Counted from the first letter of the stretch, positions 26,158 through 36,398 are shown. The stretch: DNA of 64,000 nucleotides from Bacteroidales bacterium UBA6248 (GCA_002441345.1 DJVU01000006.1:223075-287074), one strand, 5' to 3'. The notes: generated by a model from the sequence alone, not told the origin. A program made the numbers and translations.

Positions 26158-28968
26158 TTAGTATTGATAGAAGTCTGCCGAAAAAATCAGCTCAAAAACC
26201 GTAGTATTCCTTTCGGGCAGATAGATGCCCCGTAATCCGGTACTCAATGGAAATCCCAATCCAAATGCATGATAATCAGCGATCAGATCAAGACCAACCG
26301 AGGTGTAATCTCCTGGACTCCGTCCGCCGGAAACGGAAACAAAATCGTAAAAAATGTTACTTCTGAGCCGCTTAAGGTAGACAATGCCGCCCGCAGCTGC
26401 ATCCGGATAGGCGATCGGGAATCGGTAGTTTAACCTGAATGCCGTTGCATCGTCTCCGGAAGGCAGAAATGAATACCCCCTTGGCATGGCAATGATGTTG
26501 GAATACCGGTATTTTTCGGGGGAGGTATGCTGATATGCGCCATATAACGACAGGGAGTGATTTGTAAATAGTCCGGGAGCAAAAAGTTGTGCCTGTGCCG
26601 CAAAGATATTTCCTGCATCTATATCCCCGTGCATGGCATGCCTGAACCTCAGGTCGATGCTGTATCCTTTCCGGGGTGCAAGATCACGTATAGCCTGCCT
26701 CTGAAGTGTGTAGGCCTGAATCCGGTAGGTAAATCCGGCAAACGATCCGTCCGTAAGGTTTTCAGGAACTTCTTTCAAAAATCGTGTGGAAGTGCGGTTC
26801 AGACTCATGCCCCCGGTAAGAGCAGAAATCATATGCCCTTTCGAAAGATTAAGCGTTTGCGAGATACCGAGATCCAGGTTTGTTTCCATCCAGGTAATCC
26901 GCTGAGGATCAGCCCCCGCATCTCCGTATTCCGATGTACGCCGCCCCCCTGAAAATGCGGCATTGATCTCAGGATACCACCCCTTCCATGCAATTTCACT
27001 CCGGAACATCCCTTCCCGCTCCTCCGGATTATACTCATATCCTGACGTTACAAACAGTGTGCTCAGTAAATTCTGACTCATCACCGAAATTCCCGGCCTT
27101 ATCTGCTCGGTACGCACATCGGTATATACCGGCCCCCAGCTGTGAATATTGAATAGTTTCGCGCCCTTCCGGTAAGTTTTTATCGTTACACTGGTATCCG
27201 GTCCGGCTCTGTGTTCCTGCCTTTCCTGATGCTGCAGCATCTCTGCCAGCGGCCATCGTTCGGGTTCCGGCAGCCTGTACGTTTCCGGCGCATCCCGGGA
27301 AATGTGTTTCCATGCTATGCGGTTACCCCCGGCAGTATAATCCAGATAAATCAGCGTGTCGCCGCTTACCGATGCCCTGGAAGCTCCGTAAGCGGAAGCG
27401 GTGATAACCTCCGGCACTTCCAGCCCCGCACGCAACCGGCAGATCTGACTTATTCCATCCGAAGAGGCGGTAAACCAAATGTCTCCGCCCGCAATAAACG
27501 GCTCGCGAATCTCCCGGAACGAAAAGGGCAGGAGGGTGTCGGTGCTCCGATTAAGAAGGCTCACCGACAGCAGCGCTTTTCCCGTTTCGGATGTTGCGAC
27601 AAAAATAAGTGAGCGGCCGTCTTCACTCCAGGCCGGGTACGAGGGAAACATCCCGTCAGGAATATCAAGCCTTTCTGTACTGTCGCCCCTAAAAATCAAA
27701 AGTGCACTGTTCCCGTCGTAACCTCCTTCCACAACTGCAAGGGCATCGCCGGAAGGAGAAAAGGCAGGTGAATACACCCGTGATTTTATAGGCCTGCGGC
27801 TTGCCTTTTCCGTTTCCATATCAAATATGACCAGATCGGTATAACTTACCGTTTGCCACCTCCGATGCGGACGGTATTCAACCCAGGCTAATAGATCTCC
27901 GCTTTGCGCGATGTAATTGTCAATTATATACCCCGGAGTGTGTATAATCCTCTGCTTTCCGCCCGTATCTGTACATACAAGCCTGGGAATATCATGAAGC
28001 GATGTTTTAACTGCAACAACCCTGCCTCCGGTAAGGAGACGGGGACTGTGATAACTGGTGTAACTTTTCTCCTTACCTTCCACGAACAGGTGACTGGCAT
28101 GGTTTTTCCGGACTCCTCCCCACAGACTGTCTAACACACCCGCTGAAAACGAGTACAATTTTCGCTTGTTCATGCCCGTTTTTTCTTTCAGTGCACGGTT
28201 TACAGGAGCTATTAGATACGGACGCCGGCCGGCTGTTTCAAAGGCATGACTCCAGATGTCTGCGCCGTACTTCAGCCTCGAAGCGGCAATGGTATGATAG
28301 CCTGTTGTATAAACGTCCGGAACAAAGTCGCGGTAAGATCCGAAAGAGGCCTTGGAGTAGCTGTATGGACCGTATTCCGCCAGCTGGGCCCTGAGAGGTG
28401 CGGCAAAAAAAGGCTCCCTTCCCCTTCCGCTTTTACTTAGCGCCGTTTCTGCAACAACGGCATCACCCTCAAGCATCCAGGAGGGAATGAATAGTCCGGC
28501 TGATACCGCGGCAGCCTGCTGCCCGAACACCAGACCCGCCACTTTGGTGATTCCCCTGTCAAGAGCCGTCAGCTGAACGATATGCCGGTATTCGTGCAGG
28601 GCCAGCTGATGAAGCCAGGGTTGGGCATACCCGTCCTGAGGCGCTGTGCTGAGCAGTTCTATCCTTCGCGGTGCCCAGGCCGCATATGCATTCGATACAG
28701 CGCTTTGCGGATGAATCAGCAGAGGCGTTCGCTTTGGATGAACTCCTAAGCCCTTTGCCGTGGCTGCAGCCTCGCGGTTAAAATACCGGAGTGCCTCCAG
28801 CGCCTGGCTACCGGAAAATTCCGGATAAATTACGGTAAAGCCGCCTGCGCTTGCCTGCATCCATTTCCACGACGAAGGCGCCTGTCCTATGCTGTAATAT
28901 TGAGCATTCAAATGGCCTGTAAACAAGCCGGCAAACAGCAGGGCAATGAAAAGAATCCGTTTTTTCAA
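26158..28968 (-). CDS. Secreted gluzincin-like protease, beta-propeller and barrel protein
   Basis: 936 residues with a signal peptide (~1-22, ends LNAQ). Residues ~40-270 look like a peptidase-MA-type metalloprotease: zinc motif HEYRH (His125, Glu126, His129) with the third-ligand Glu in WMLEGDA (Glu167). Residues ~300-590 contain repeated TolB-like propeller blades (SPAFSPSGDALAVVEGG, YPAWSEDGRSLIFVAT). The last ~330 residues are amphipathic strands resembling a surface-antigen/BamA-type barrel, ending in an aromatic strand (FELIFSADFYQY). Predicted outer membrane protein with a protease domain; substrates are unknown. Stand-alone gene. Confidence 0.75.
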   Translation of the reverse strand: MKKRILFIALLFAGLFTGHLNAQYYSIGQAPSSWKWMQASAGGFTVIYPEFSGSQALEALRYFNREAAATAKGLGVHPKRTPLLIHPQSAVSNAYAAWAPRRIELLSTAPQDGYAQPWLHQLALHEYRHIVQLTALDRGITKVAGLVFGQQAAAVSAGLFIPSWMLEGDAVVAETALSKSGRGREPFFAAPLRAQLAEYGPYSYSKASFGSYRDFVPDVYTTGYHTIAASRLKYGADIWSHAFETAGRRPYLIAPVNRALKEKTGMNKRKLYSFSAGVLDSLWGGVRKNHASHLFVEGKEKSYTSYHSPRLLTGGRVVAVKTSLHDIPRLVCTDTGGKQRIIHTPGYIIDNYIAQSGDLLAWVEYRPHRRWQTVSYTDLVIFDMETEKASRRPIKSRVYSPAFSPSGDALAVVEGGYDGNSALLIFRGDSTERLDIPDGMFPSYPAWSEDGRSLIFVATSETGKALLSVSLLNRSTDTLLPFSFREIREPFIAGGDIWFTASSDGISQICRLRAGLEVPEVITASAYGASRASVSGDTLIYLDYTAGGNRIAWKHISRDAPETYRLPEPERWPLAEMLQHQERQEHRAGPDTSVTIKTYRKGAKLFNIHSWGPVYTDVRTEQIRPGISVMSQNLLSTLFVTSGYEYNPEEREGMFRSEIAWKGWYPEINAAFSGGRRTSEYGDAGADPQRITWMETNLDLGISQTLNLSKGHMISALTGGMSLNRTSTRFLKEVPENLTDGSFAGFTYRIQAYTLQRQAIRDLAPRKGYSIDLRFRHAMHGDIDAGNIFAAQAQLFAPGLFTNHSLSLYGAYQHTSPEKYRYSNIIAMPRGYSFLPSGDDATAFRLNYRFPIAYPDAAAGGIVYLKRLRSNIFYDFVSVSGGRSPGDYTSVGLDLIADYHAFGLGFPLSTGLRGIYLPERNTTVFELIFSADFYQY

Positions 28969-29029
28969 ACTACATCCTGGTTTTCGTGTGACGGGATAAC
29001 GGTATTAATACAATTGGAACAGGGATTGT

Positions 29030-29716
29030 TCAGTGCAGCTCAAAATAATGCCACTCCGGAGCTGCTGGCAAGGGTGCAAGTATCTGAAGCTGCTTCCCGC
29101 TTACCGGATGTGTAAATTTCAATTTTCGTGCATGAAGGCTGATCGAACCATCGGGGTTCGATCGGGGTGATCCGTATTTCAGATCGCCGCGTATCGGAAA
29201 TCCGGCAGCAGCCAGTTGTGCCCTGATCTGGTGATGACGGCCCGTGTGCAGGTTTACTTCCAGCAGATGAAACGATTTGCTGGATGCCAGAAGCGTATAA
29301 CCAAGCTCTGCCCGTTTGGCTCCGGGTGTCTTTTCCCCGGAAGGGTATGACTTGTTCTGCTTTTCATTTTTAACCAGAAAATGAACCAGCCTGCCCTCGG
29401 AATCGGCCGGACGATTGCCAACAATAGCCCAGTAAATCTTCTCTATTTCTCTCTCTTTTACCATGCCGGTAAGGCGGGTAAGCGCTTTTGAGGTGCGGGC
29501 AAAAATAACGGCTCCGCTCACAGGCCTGTCCAAACGGTGAACAAGCCCGAGAAATACCTCCCCGGGCTTATTGTACTTTTCTTTTATATATGCTTTCAGG
29601 GTGTCGATGAGCGTTACATCGCCCGAACGGTCGCCCTGAACAAGCTCTCCGGCTCTCTTGTTAACCACCAGCAGATGGTTGTCTTCGTAAAGAATTTCCG
29701 GAACCTGCATTAGCAT
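29030..29716 (-). CDS. RluA-family pseudouridine synthase
   Basis: 228 residues. Catalytic motif HRLDRPVSGAVIFARTSKA with Asp62; YWAIVGNRP and the final LLEVNLHTGRHHQIRAQLA...GDLKYGS match RluA/RluC/D enzymes that make pseudouridine in rRNA or tRNA. No S4 domain precedes the catalytic domain, so this is a short form. An ATG two codons downstream (29710) is an alternative start. Lies 54 bases after panB on the same strand and may be cotranscribed. RNA target unknown. Confidence 0.92.
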   Translation of the reverse strand: MLMQVPEILYEDNHLLVVNKRAGELVQGDRSGDVTLIDTLKAYIKEKYNKPGEVFLGLVHRLDRPVSGAVIFARTSKALTRLTGMVKEREIEKIYWAIVGNRPADSEGRLVHFLVKNEKQNKSYPSGEKTPGAKRAELGYTLLASSKSFHLLEVNLHTGRHHQIRAQLAAAGFPIRGDLKYGSPRSNPDGSISLHARKLKFTHPVSGKQLQILAPLPAAPEWHYFELH

Positions 29717-29770
29717 TCCTGCTTTAGTGTTGTGCGTTAAATTGTAATGATCGTTCCAGGAAGCAGGTTC

Positions 29771-30601
29771 TTAATATTGCTCCCGCTCGTTCGGGAAGTC
29801 AACGGTTTTAACATCCCGGATATAACTCTTGACGGAGCCCTGTATCTCTTCACTCAGATTGTGGTAACGGCGCAGGAAGCGCGGACTGAACTCCTGGGTG
29901 ATGCCCAGCATGTCGTGCAATACCAGAACCTGCCCGTCCACGTGCGGACCTGCACCGATGCCGATGATGGGGATCTTTATCTCTCCGGTTACTTTTTCTG
30001 CAAGCTTTGCCGGAATTTTTTCCAGAACTATTCCAAAACAACCGGCTCTTTCCAGAAGATGTGCATCCTCAACCAGTTTGGTAGCCTCTTTCTCTTCAGT
30101 GGCACGCACAACGTATGTTCCAAACTTATGTATCGACTGGGGCGTAAGTCCGAGATGGCCCATTACCGGTATCCCGGCCGAAAGAATGCGGTCAACCGAT
30201 TCAAGGATTTCTTTCCCGCCTTCAATCTTCACCGCATCGGCTCCCGATTCTTTCATTATACGGATGGCTGAATTCAGTGCTTCCTTCGAATTTCCCTGGT
30301 AAGTGCCAAAAGGCATATCCACAACCACAAGAGCCCGCTTTATGGCCCGGACAACCGATACCGCATGGTAAATCATTTCGTTGAGTGTTATCGGTAACGT
30401 AGAGGTATGGCCCGCCATTACGTTTGAGGCCGAATCCCCGACCAGGATCACGTCGATGCCGGCCTTGTCAAGCAAACGGGCCATGGAATAATCATAAGCC
30501 GTCAGCATGGCTATCTTCTCATCCTTCAGCTTCATCTCCTGAAGCACATGCGTGGTAACTTTCGTTACATTGGCAAATTTCGAAATGTTCGGTTCAATCA
30601 T
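29771..30601 (-). CDS. panB: 3-methyl-2-oxobutanoate hydroxymethyltransferase PanB
   Basis: 276 residues from ATG 30601; an upstream ATG at 30661 would add 20 residues not found in the family. Adds a hydroxymethyl group from methylene-THF to ketoisovalerate in pantothenate synthesis. Motifs: MLTAYDYSMARLLDKAGIDVILVGDSASNVMAGH (split over the first strands; metal-binding Asp in VGDS), VVDMPFGTY, DAVKIEGG, PVMGHLGLTPQ, and IIGIGAGPHVDGQVLVLHDMLG. Full length. panC/panD are not nearby; only the RluA-type gene follows. Confidence 0.96.
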   Translation of the reverse strand: MIEPNISKFANVTKVTTHVLQEMKLKDEKIAMLTAYDYSMARLLDKAGIDVILVGDSASNVMAGHTSTLPITLNEMIYHAVSVVRAIKRALVVVDMPFGTYQGNSKEALNSAIRIMKESGADAVKIEGGKEILESVDRILSAGIPVMGHLGLTPQSIHKFGTYVVRATEEKEATKLVEDAHLLERAGCFGIVLEKIPAKLAEKVTGEIKIPIIGIGAGPHVDGQVLVLHDMLGITQEFSPRFLRRYHNLSEEIQGSVKSYIRDVKTVDFPNEREQY

Positions 30602-31082
30602 GATCACTGGGTTTTTAGTTGAAATACTGACTAGGCCCGGAATTCTGCTGCAAATATGCATAACAGCCGGTTCAGCTCCTGCAAATCTACAAAACTATTG
30701 TATTGTACATTCGCTATTCGTCTGTCAGACACCCGCTATCCGGTAAATTTTACCGGTTTTCAGGCTGACCCTGCCGTATCCGCTGAATTGCGGGTGTTTT
30801 GGCAATTTATGGACGATTAAACTGGCGTACGGTCCGAAGATTTCTTTTCCCATTTGTGCCGCCAGGCAATCATCTTTGCGAATTTGGTTTATTTACCCCC
30901 TGCAACTGTAGCCATAAGTGTCAATTTTTACGGGTTTAGCTTATTTTTATTTTCGAACCGCTGAAACCGGATTTTCTGTAATTTTGACGTTCTGATTAAC
31001 CAGCCGACCGGATCCCGGAAAAACCGAACAATGGTTTGTAAAGGGCAACCCGCAGGCCCGGCACTATTTAACGAATCTCCGG
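30602..31082. other. Intergenic region between panB and the lipoprotein gene
   Basis: No coding region is supported. On the minus strand two TAnnTTTG matches lie side by side (TAGATTTG 30682-30689, TAGTTTTG 30690-30697) and probably drive panB with a leader of about 70-80 bases. On the plus strand TAATTTTG (30979-30986) probably drives the lipoprotein gene at 31083, giving a leader of about 90 bases. I see no riboswitch-like structure. Confidence 0.5.
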
Positions 31083-32123
31083 ATGAAAAAAATTCTGATT
31101 ACTCTCCTTGCCCTTACTGCAATCCTGTTCAACAGTTGTGAAACCGACTTTGACGTTACCGCCGAATGGAAAGATATAACGGTAGTTTACGGACTTATAA
31201 GCCAGAACGATACTATACATTACATAAAAGTAAATAAGGCTTTCCTCGGTCAGGGAAATGCTTTAGCCTACGCTCAGGAAGCCGATTCAAGCTCCTACCT
31301 GGGTCAGATAGACGTATGGCTTGTTGAAAAGTCAAACAATCAGGAACTGAGGAGGTTCAAACTTGATACCACTGTTGTCTACAACAAAGAACCCGGTATT
31401 TTTTATGCACCGGAACAGGTGGTTTATAAGACCGGTTTCAGGGTGCCCTCCGATTACATTGCGAAAAAGATTACCTATCACCTTGAAATAATTAATCTTA
31501 TCACCGGAAAGGTGGTATCATCTGTAACACCGCTGGTGCACGATTTCAATATTGAAACACCCCGGCCCGGACTCCAGGCCATTAATTTTACAGCCGAAAG
31601 CAATCAGCGCGTCAAATGGTCTTCTGCTGTAAATGGACGGCGCTACGATGTTACCATCCGTTTCTGGTTCGACGAAGTGCATGCCCCCGCCAGAGATACC
31701 ATCACCCGTTACGTTGACTGGGACTTCAGTACGGTAAAGTCCTCTTCCGTTAAAGGCGGTGAACCAATGGAGCTTCTGTATATGCCATCCGGATTCTTCA
31801 ATATGTGCCATACACTTATCCCCTACAAACAGGGAAGCAGTTTCAGCGAAGATCAGGTACTTGCCCGGCTGGTAAACAGGGTTGAATTCCTTTTTGCAGT
31901 CGCCGGTGATGAGTTCAATACCTACATGGAAGTTAATGAACCATCAGGCAGTATTGTTCAGGATAAACCAACCTATACAAATATCGTTAACGGAATCGGA
32001 CTTTTTAGCTGCCGCTTTGTGAAATCCTCGGAAACACCAAACGCGAAAATGAGGGTGGGGCCTTCCACCGAGGAAAAACTAATTAATGAAGGACTGAAAT
32101 TTGTCAAGAAAATTGGCAATTAG
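31083..32123 (+). CDS. Exported lipoprotein, possibly DUF4249-like
   Basis: 346 residues with a lipoprotein signal ending at Cys19 (ILFNSC). The mature part is beta-rich: an N-terminal Ig-like stretch (ITVVYGLISQNDTIHYIKVNKAF), then further strand-rich regions (ITYHLEIINLITGKVVSS, KWSSAVNGRRYDVTIRFWFDEV). This arrangement recalls DUF4249-type lipoproteins of Bacteroidota, but the match is not certain. No catalytic motif is visible. Probably anchored in the outer membrane. Stand-alone gene between panB and dnaK. Confidence 0.65.
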   Translation: MKKILITLLALTAILFNSCETDFDVTAEWKDITVVYGLISQNDTIHYIKVNKAFLGQGNALAYAQEADSSSYLGQIDVWLVEKSNNQELRRFKLDTTVVYNKEPGIFYAPEQVVYKTGFRVPSDYIAKKITYHLEIINLITGKVVSSVTPLVHDFNIETPRPGLQAINFTAESNQRVKWSSAVNGRRYDVTIRFWFDEVHAPARDTITRYVDWDFSTVKSSSVKGGEPMELLYMPSGFFNMCHTLIPYKQGSSFSEDQVLARLVNRVEFLFAVAGDEFNTYMEVNEPSGSIVQDKPTYTNIVNGIGLFSCRFVKSSETPNAKMRVGPSTEEKLINEGLKFVKKIGN

Positions 32124-32353
32124 TCAATCTTTTCCTGAAGCTGGCTGACGAAATGTCAGAATTCAGTGTCAGACGTTTTTTTGCAGCCGGGTTTCATAAT
32201 CCGGCTTTATTATTTGTAATTAATTGATAATGAAGTATATATATTATTAGTGCAATCGTATTTGTATTGCTTTCCCGCAAGGGGCTGCTGGCTTGGCATA
32301 ATCCTTGACAATGACCGTGAAAAATAACAGACAACTTTAAAAAAGCTTATAAA

Positions 32354-34261
32354 ATGGGTAAAATAATAGGAATAGACCTCGGAACCACAAATTCATGTGT
32401 TTCCGTTATGGAAGGAAATGAACCGGTGGTAATCCCCAACAGCGAAGGCCGCAGAACTACCCCTTCGATCGTTGCGTTTACCGAAAACGGGGAACGTAAA
32501 GTTGGAGATCCGGCTAAAAGGCAGGCAATCACCAACCCCCAGCGTACCATTTTTTCCATCAAGCGGTTTATGGGCGAAACCTTCGACAGAGTTTCGAAGG
32601 AAGTAGGTCGCGTTCCCTATAAAGTTATCAAAGGCGACAACAATACTCCCCGTGTTCAGATCGACGACCGGAACTATACTCCTCAGGAAATTTCTGCTAT
32701 GGTTCTTCAGAAGATGAAGAAAACCGCCGAAGATTATCTCGGGCAAACGGTCACCGAAGCCGTTATCACCGTTCCGGCCTACTTTAGCGATTCTCAGCGT
32801 CAGGCCACCAAGGAAGCAGGTGAAATTGCCGGACTTACCGTAAAGCGAATCATCAACGAACCTACTGCCGCTGCCCTGGCCTATGGTCTCGACAAGAAAA
32901 ATAAGGATATCAAAGTAGCCGTCTTCGACCTTGGAGGAGGAACGTTCGATATTTCCATCCTGGAACTCGGCGATGGCGTGTTCGAAGTAAAATCAACAAA
33001 CGGCGATACCCATCTCGGCGGCGACGACTTCGATCATAACATTATCGACTGGCTTGCTGAAGAGTTTAAAAACGATGAAGGCATTGACCTCAGGAAAGAC
33101 CCCATGGCACTTCAGCGTCTGAAAGAAGCTTCTGAAAAAGCTAAAATTGAACTTTCCAGCTCAACCTCAACCGAGATCAATCTTCCTTATATCATGCCCG
33201 TCGACGGCATACCTAAACACCTTGTACGTACCCTTTCACGTGCTAAGTTCGAGCAGCTTAACGATAAACTCATCAGAGCTACCATCGAACCCTGCCGCAT
33301 TGCTCTGAAAGACGCAGGCCTTTCAACCTCCGATATCGATGAGGTAATCCTCGTCGGAGGTTCAACCCGTATCCCTGCTATCCAGAAAATAGTTGAGGAT
33401 TTCTTCGGTAAATCCCCGTCAAAAGGCGTTAACCCCGACGAAGTTGTTGCCGTTGGTGCAGCCATTCAGGGAGGTGTTCTCACCGGTGAAGTAAAAGACG
33501 TGCTTCTGCTCGACGTTACTCCTCTTTCACTCGGCATCGAAACCCTGGGAGGCGTTATGACACGACTTATTGAGTCAAATACCACAATTCCAACCAAGAA
33601 GTCGGAAGTGTTCTCCACCGCCAGCGACAGCCAGCCCTCCGTGGAAATTCATATCCTCCAGGGCGAGCGTCCGATGGCACGCGATAACAAGAGCATCGGC
33701 AGATTCCATCTCGACGGAATACCGCCGGCACCCCGCGGTGTACCCCAGATTGAAGTTACTTTCGATATCGATGCGAACGGCATTCTGCACGTATCAGCAA
33801 AAGACAAAGGTACGGGCAAATCACAGCAAATCCGTATCGAAGCCTCTTCCGGACTCTCTGACGAGGAAGTAAGGCGTATGAAAGATGAAGCTGCAGCCAA
33901 TGCCGAAACTGACCGCAAAGCAAAAGAAGAAGTCGATAAGCTCAATAGTGCCGATGCGATGGTCTTTCAAACAGAAAAACAGCTGAAAGAATACGGAGAT
34001 AAACTTCCCGAAGCAAAAAAAGGCCCCATCGAAAAATCCCTTGCCGATCTTAAAGAGGCGCATAAGAACCGCAACATTGCCGCTATCGACTCAGCCCTGG
34101 AAGCCCTCAATGCTGCATGGCAGGCCGCCAGCGAAGAAATGTACAAAGCTACTCAGGATGCAGGTCAGCCCAATCCCGAAGCTTCTCAGCCAGGTGGTCA
34201 GCAGTCAGGTACCACCCCCGATTCCGAAGTCACCGATGTTGACTTTGAAGAAGTGAAGTAA
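32354..34261 (+). CDS. dnaK: Chaperone DnaK (Hsp70)
   Basis: 635 residues. ATPase domain ~1-385 with GIDLGTTNSCVSVMEG, PAYFSDSQRQATKEAG, INEPTAAALAYGLDK, VFDLGGGTFDISIL and the GGSTRIPAIQ segment; linker DVLLLDVTPLSLG; substrate domain to ~500; helical lid; and an acidic Gln/Pro/Gly-rich tail ending TDVDFEEVK as usual for DnaK (last EEV-like). Folds proteins with DnaJ and GrpE, neither of which is adjacent here. Followed by a strong terminator. No CIRCE element was noticed upstream. Confidence 0.98.
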   Translation: MGKIIGIDLGTTNSCVSVMEGNEPVVIPNSEGRRTTPSIVAFTENGERKVGDPAKRQAITNPQRTIFSIKRFMGETFDRVSKEVGRVPYKVIKGDNNTPRVQIDDRNYTPQEISAMVLQKMKKTAEDYLGQTVTEAVITVPAYFSDSQRQATKEAGEIAGLTVKRIINEPTAAALAYGLDKKNKDIKVAVFDLGGGTFDISILELGDGVFEVKSTNGDTHLGGDDFDHNIIDWLAEEFKNDEGIDLRKDPMALQRLKEASEKAKIELSSSTSTEINLPYIMPVDGIPKHLVRTLSRAKFEQLNDKLIRATIEPCRIALKDAGLSTSDIDEVILVGGSTRIPAIQKIVEDFFGKSPSKGVNPDEVVAVGAAIQGGVLTGEVKDVLLLDVTPLSLGIETLGGVMTRLIESNTTIPTKKSEVFSTASDSQPSVEIHILQGERPMARDNKSIGRFHLDGIPPAPRGVPQIEVTFDIDANGILHVSAKDKGTGKSQQIRIEASSGLSDEEVRRMKDEAAANAETDRKAKEEVDKLNSADAMVFQTEKQLKEYGDKLPEAKKGPIEKSLADLKEAHKNRNIAAIDSALEALNAAWQAASEEMYKATQDAGQPNPEASQPGGQQSGTTPDSEVTDVDFEEVK

Positions 34262-34286
34262 CATAAGCAGTTTCTGCATGAAATTT

Positions 34287-34332
34287 GCGGCAAAGAAGAA
34301 TCCGGCCGGGTTCAGCTTTGCCGCTTTTTTTT
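34287..34332 (+). terminator. Terminator of dnaK
   Basis: Perfect nine-base arms GCGGCAAAG (34287-34295) and CTTTGCCGC (34316-34324) followed by eight T, 26 bases after the dnaK stop. Confidence 0.85.
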
Positions 34333-34431
34333 AACCTGAATACCTGTTCACAACGTTTTACCTGCCGGTGTCGCCGGCATCAGACCGGATCACCGGCATT
34401 ATTGTTAACTTTACTGTCCCAATCACAACCC

Positions 34432-35973
34432 ATGATACGAAAGATCCTGCTTTTTACCGTTATAATCTGTTTGTTCTCCTCTTCTCTTGCCGGACAGGGG
34501 AATAAGCCAGTAAGGCTCGAAATACCGGTTAAAGATGATACCGAAGTATACAGAGTTGTTCCGGCCGGTGAGTTCGGTGTGATGATTATTTATCTAAGTT
34601 CCGAAACCGACGAAAATCAGCAGATGCTGTGGGTTACCGCAATGCTCGACCGGAATCTGAAAGAGATTTGGCGACAGTCCATTCCACTGCCAAAGGGATT
34701 TATCCTTGAAGAATCCCTTTACAGTAATACGCACGTGATCAGCTTCTTTCATAATCCTAAAAGCAGCGATGAGCACAACTTCAGAATAATCGACTCCGAT
34801 GTCTCAGCCGGAACCTATGCCCAGACAAGCTACAGCGTTCCTGAAAAGTCGGGTGCAGCCTATTTCAGCGTTGGCGACCAGGTGGCAGTTGCCGGCATCA
34901 ACATCCGTAAAGACGAATCCATTCTGCTTGCATACCGGTTCGACCGGAAGATAATACTTGAGATAAACCCCGGAACCGCCGGTCAGGCAGTTATCGAATC
35001 CATCTCCATCGATAAATCATCCGGAACCATTTCAGCTATACTCCGTACCCTGGGTTCGGCAAAAAAAAGAGCTTACTTCCTTGTGAAAGCCAACAGCGAA
35101 GGTATAGTACTGAGCAACCTTCAGCTCAGCAAATTCGACGACAACCGAATGATTAATACTGCTTTCGCTCACAAAATCGATGGCCTGAACGATATCATTA
35201 TAGGTTCGTACGGACGGTCAAGCCGCACCCGGACCATCGAAGGAAGAGAGTCGATAGGCGTTGCTTCAACAGGCTTCTTTTCTATCCTGATCCGCAATAA
35301 TGCTGAAGTTACAACCAATTTTTATGAATTCACCGACTTCCGTGATTTTTACCGCTACCTGCGCCGCCCGTCCGATCTGAATGTTCGTCGTGGTTCAATC
35401 CGTGACCGTAATCGCGATTATTCTATCGACCACGACCTGCTCGCGCATGAGGTTTTTGTTTGGAACGATCAGCTCATTTTTATGGCTGAAGCCTATTACC
35501 CCGAATATCGCACCATAACCACAATGGTTTACGACTATTACGGAAGACCTTATCCTACAACGTATTCGGTATTTGAAGGCTTCAGATACCTTACAACTTT
35601 TGTGGCCGGCTTTGATCGCGAGGGAACCCTTCTGTGGAACAACGACCTGGAGCTTAGAGACATGCTTACTCAAACCCTGAAACGCCGCGTTGTATCCTGG
35701 GAAGATCCCGAAGGCCTCGTTTTGGCCTATGCCAACAACGGAAAGATATTTTCCAAACTAATCCATAAAGATCAAACCATCGAAAGCATCTCATCAGCCG
35801 ATATCGCTACTCTCAACGCCCGCGACCGCATTTTCGAAGACTCGCACAGCATCATCGAACGCTGGTACGACAGTTACTTCCTGATTCACGGATATCAGAA
35901 TATTAAAAACAGTTACGTGAATTCTAGAAATAACAAAACCGTTTTTTATATTAATAAAATAGCCTACTTCTGA
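34432..35973 (+). CDS. Exported protein of unknown function
   Basis: 513 residues from ATG 34432. The frame stays open back to 34285, but that part runs through the dnaK terminator and lacks sensible composition. A signal peptide is clear (MIRKILLFTVIICLFSSSLAGQ). The rest is beta-rich, with WD/propeller-like short strands (IYLSSETDENQQMLWVTAML, GDQVAVAGINIRKDESILLAYRFDRK) and a basic stretch RRPSDLNVRRGSIRDRNRDY near residue 310. No family recognised. A near match to the -7 box (TAACTTTA) lies about 25 bases upstream. Secreted or periplasmic; role unknown. Confidence 0.7.
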   Translation: MIRKILLFTVIICLFSSSLAGQGNKPVRLEIPVKDDTEVYRVVPAGEFGVMIIYLSSETDENQQMLWVTAMLDRNLKEIWRQSIPLPKGFILEESLYSNTHVISFFHNPKSSDEHNFRIIDSDVSAGTYAQTSYSVPEKSGAAYFSVGDQVAVAGINIRKDESILLAYRFDRKIILEINPGTAGQAVIESISIDKSSGTISAILRTLGSAKKRAYFLVKANSEGIVLSNLQLSKFDDNRMINTAFAHKIDGLNDIIIGSYGRSSRTRTIEGRESIGVASTGFFSILIRNNAEVTTNFYEFTDFRDFYRYLRRPSDLNVRRGSIRDRNRDYSIDHDLLAHEVFVWNDQLIFMAEAYYPEYRTITTMVYDYYGRPYPTTYSVFEGFRYLTTFVAGFDREGTLLWNNDLELRDMLTQTLKRRVVSWEDPEGLVLAYANNGKIFSKLIHKDQTIESISSADIATLNARDRIFEDSHSIIERWYDSYFLIHGYQNIKNSYVNSRNNKTVFYINKIAYF

Positions 35974-36398
35974 ATTTGCTCCGTTTTTTTTTGAATGCCT
36001 GAGCATCGCCTCTCTCCTTGTGGTTATGTTTCCCGGCTTCATTAGTAACGGAAAAATTTCACTTAACCGTCCCGCCATAAGTCATTCCGCGCACGCATCC
36101 GGTGTACAGTACTCAGAATCTGGTTACGATCTCCTGCCGGCACATAAAGTGCAGAGAACAGAGTACTTCAGGTGTATTCATCGTTTCAATTCCGTCTGAA
36201 TTTCTTTGAAGCGCTTATGCAAATCTGTAGTGCGGGCAAATTGCATTAACCTCCGGCTGAAGTACGGGTATTGCTTTTTTTTTACCCCGGATAGTATATA
36301 ATCTTCATGATTAATACGGCGGTAATTCGTACGATGTATACGTTATACAAAAAAAGAGCCGGCAACTGCCGGCTCTTTTCGGAGTATTATGTAAGACT
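35974..36398. other. Intergenic region with a terminator
   Basis: Apart from the terminator at 36352-36379, I see no gene, repeat or regulatory signal. It separates two genes that end towards each other. Short open frames here have no start context or composition that supports a gene. Confidence 0.5.
36352..36379 (-). terminator. Terminator of the OmpA-like gene
   Basis: Arms AGAGCCGGC and GCCGGCTCT with loop AACT. On the minus strand seven T follow, 20 bases after the stop of the OmpA-like gene. On the plus strand four T follow, so weak action in that direction is possible. Confidence 0.85.

Noticed and set aside
30602..31082. Riboswitch or RNA gene upstream of the lipoprotein gene
   Set aside because: No conserved riboswitch core or stable structured segment could be recognised by eye.
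34285..34431. Upstream extension of the exported protein gene at 34432
   Set aside because: The extension runs through the dnaK terminator stem and T-run and is rich in Arg/Cys; the signal peptide begins at 34432.
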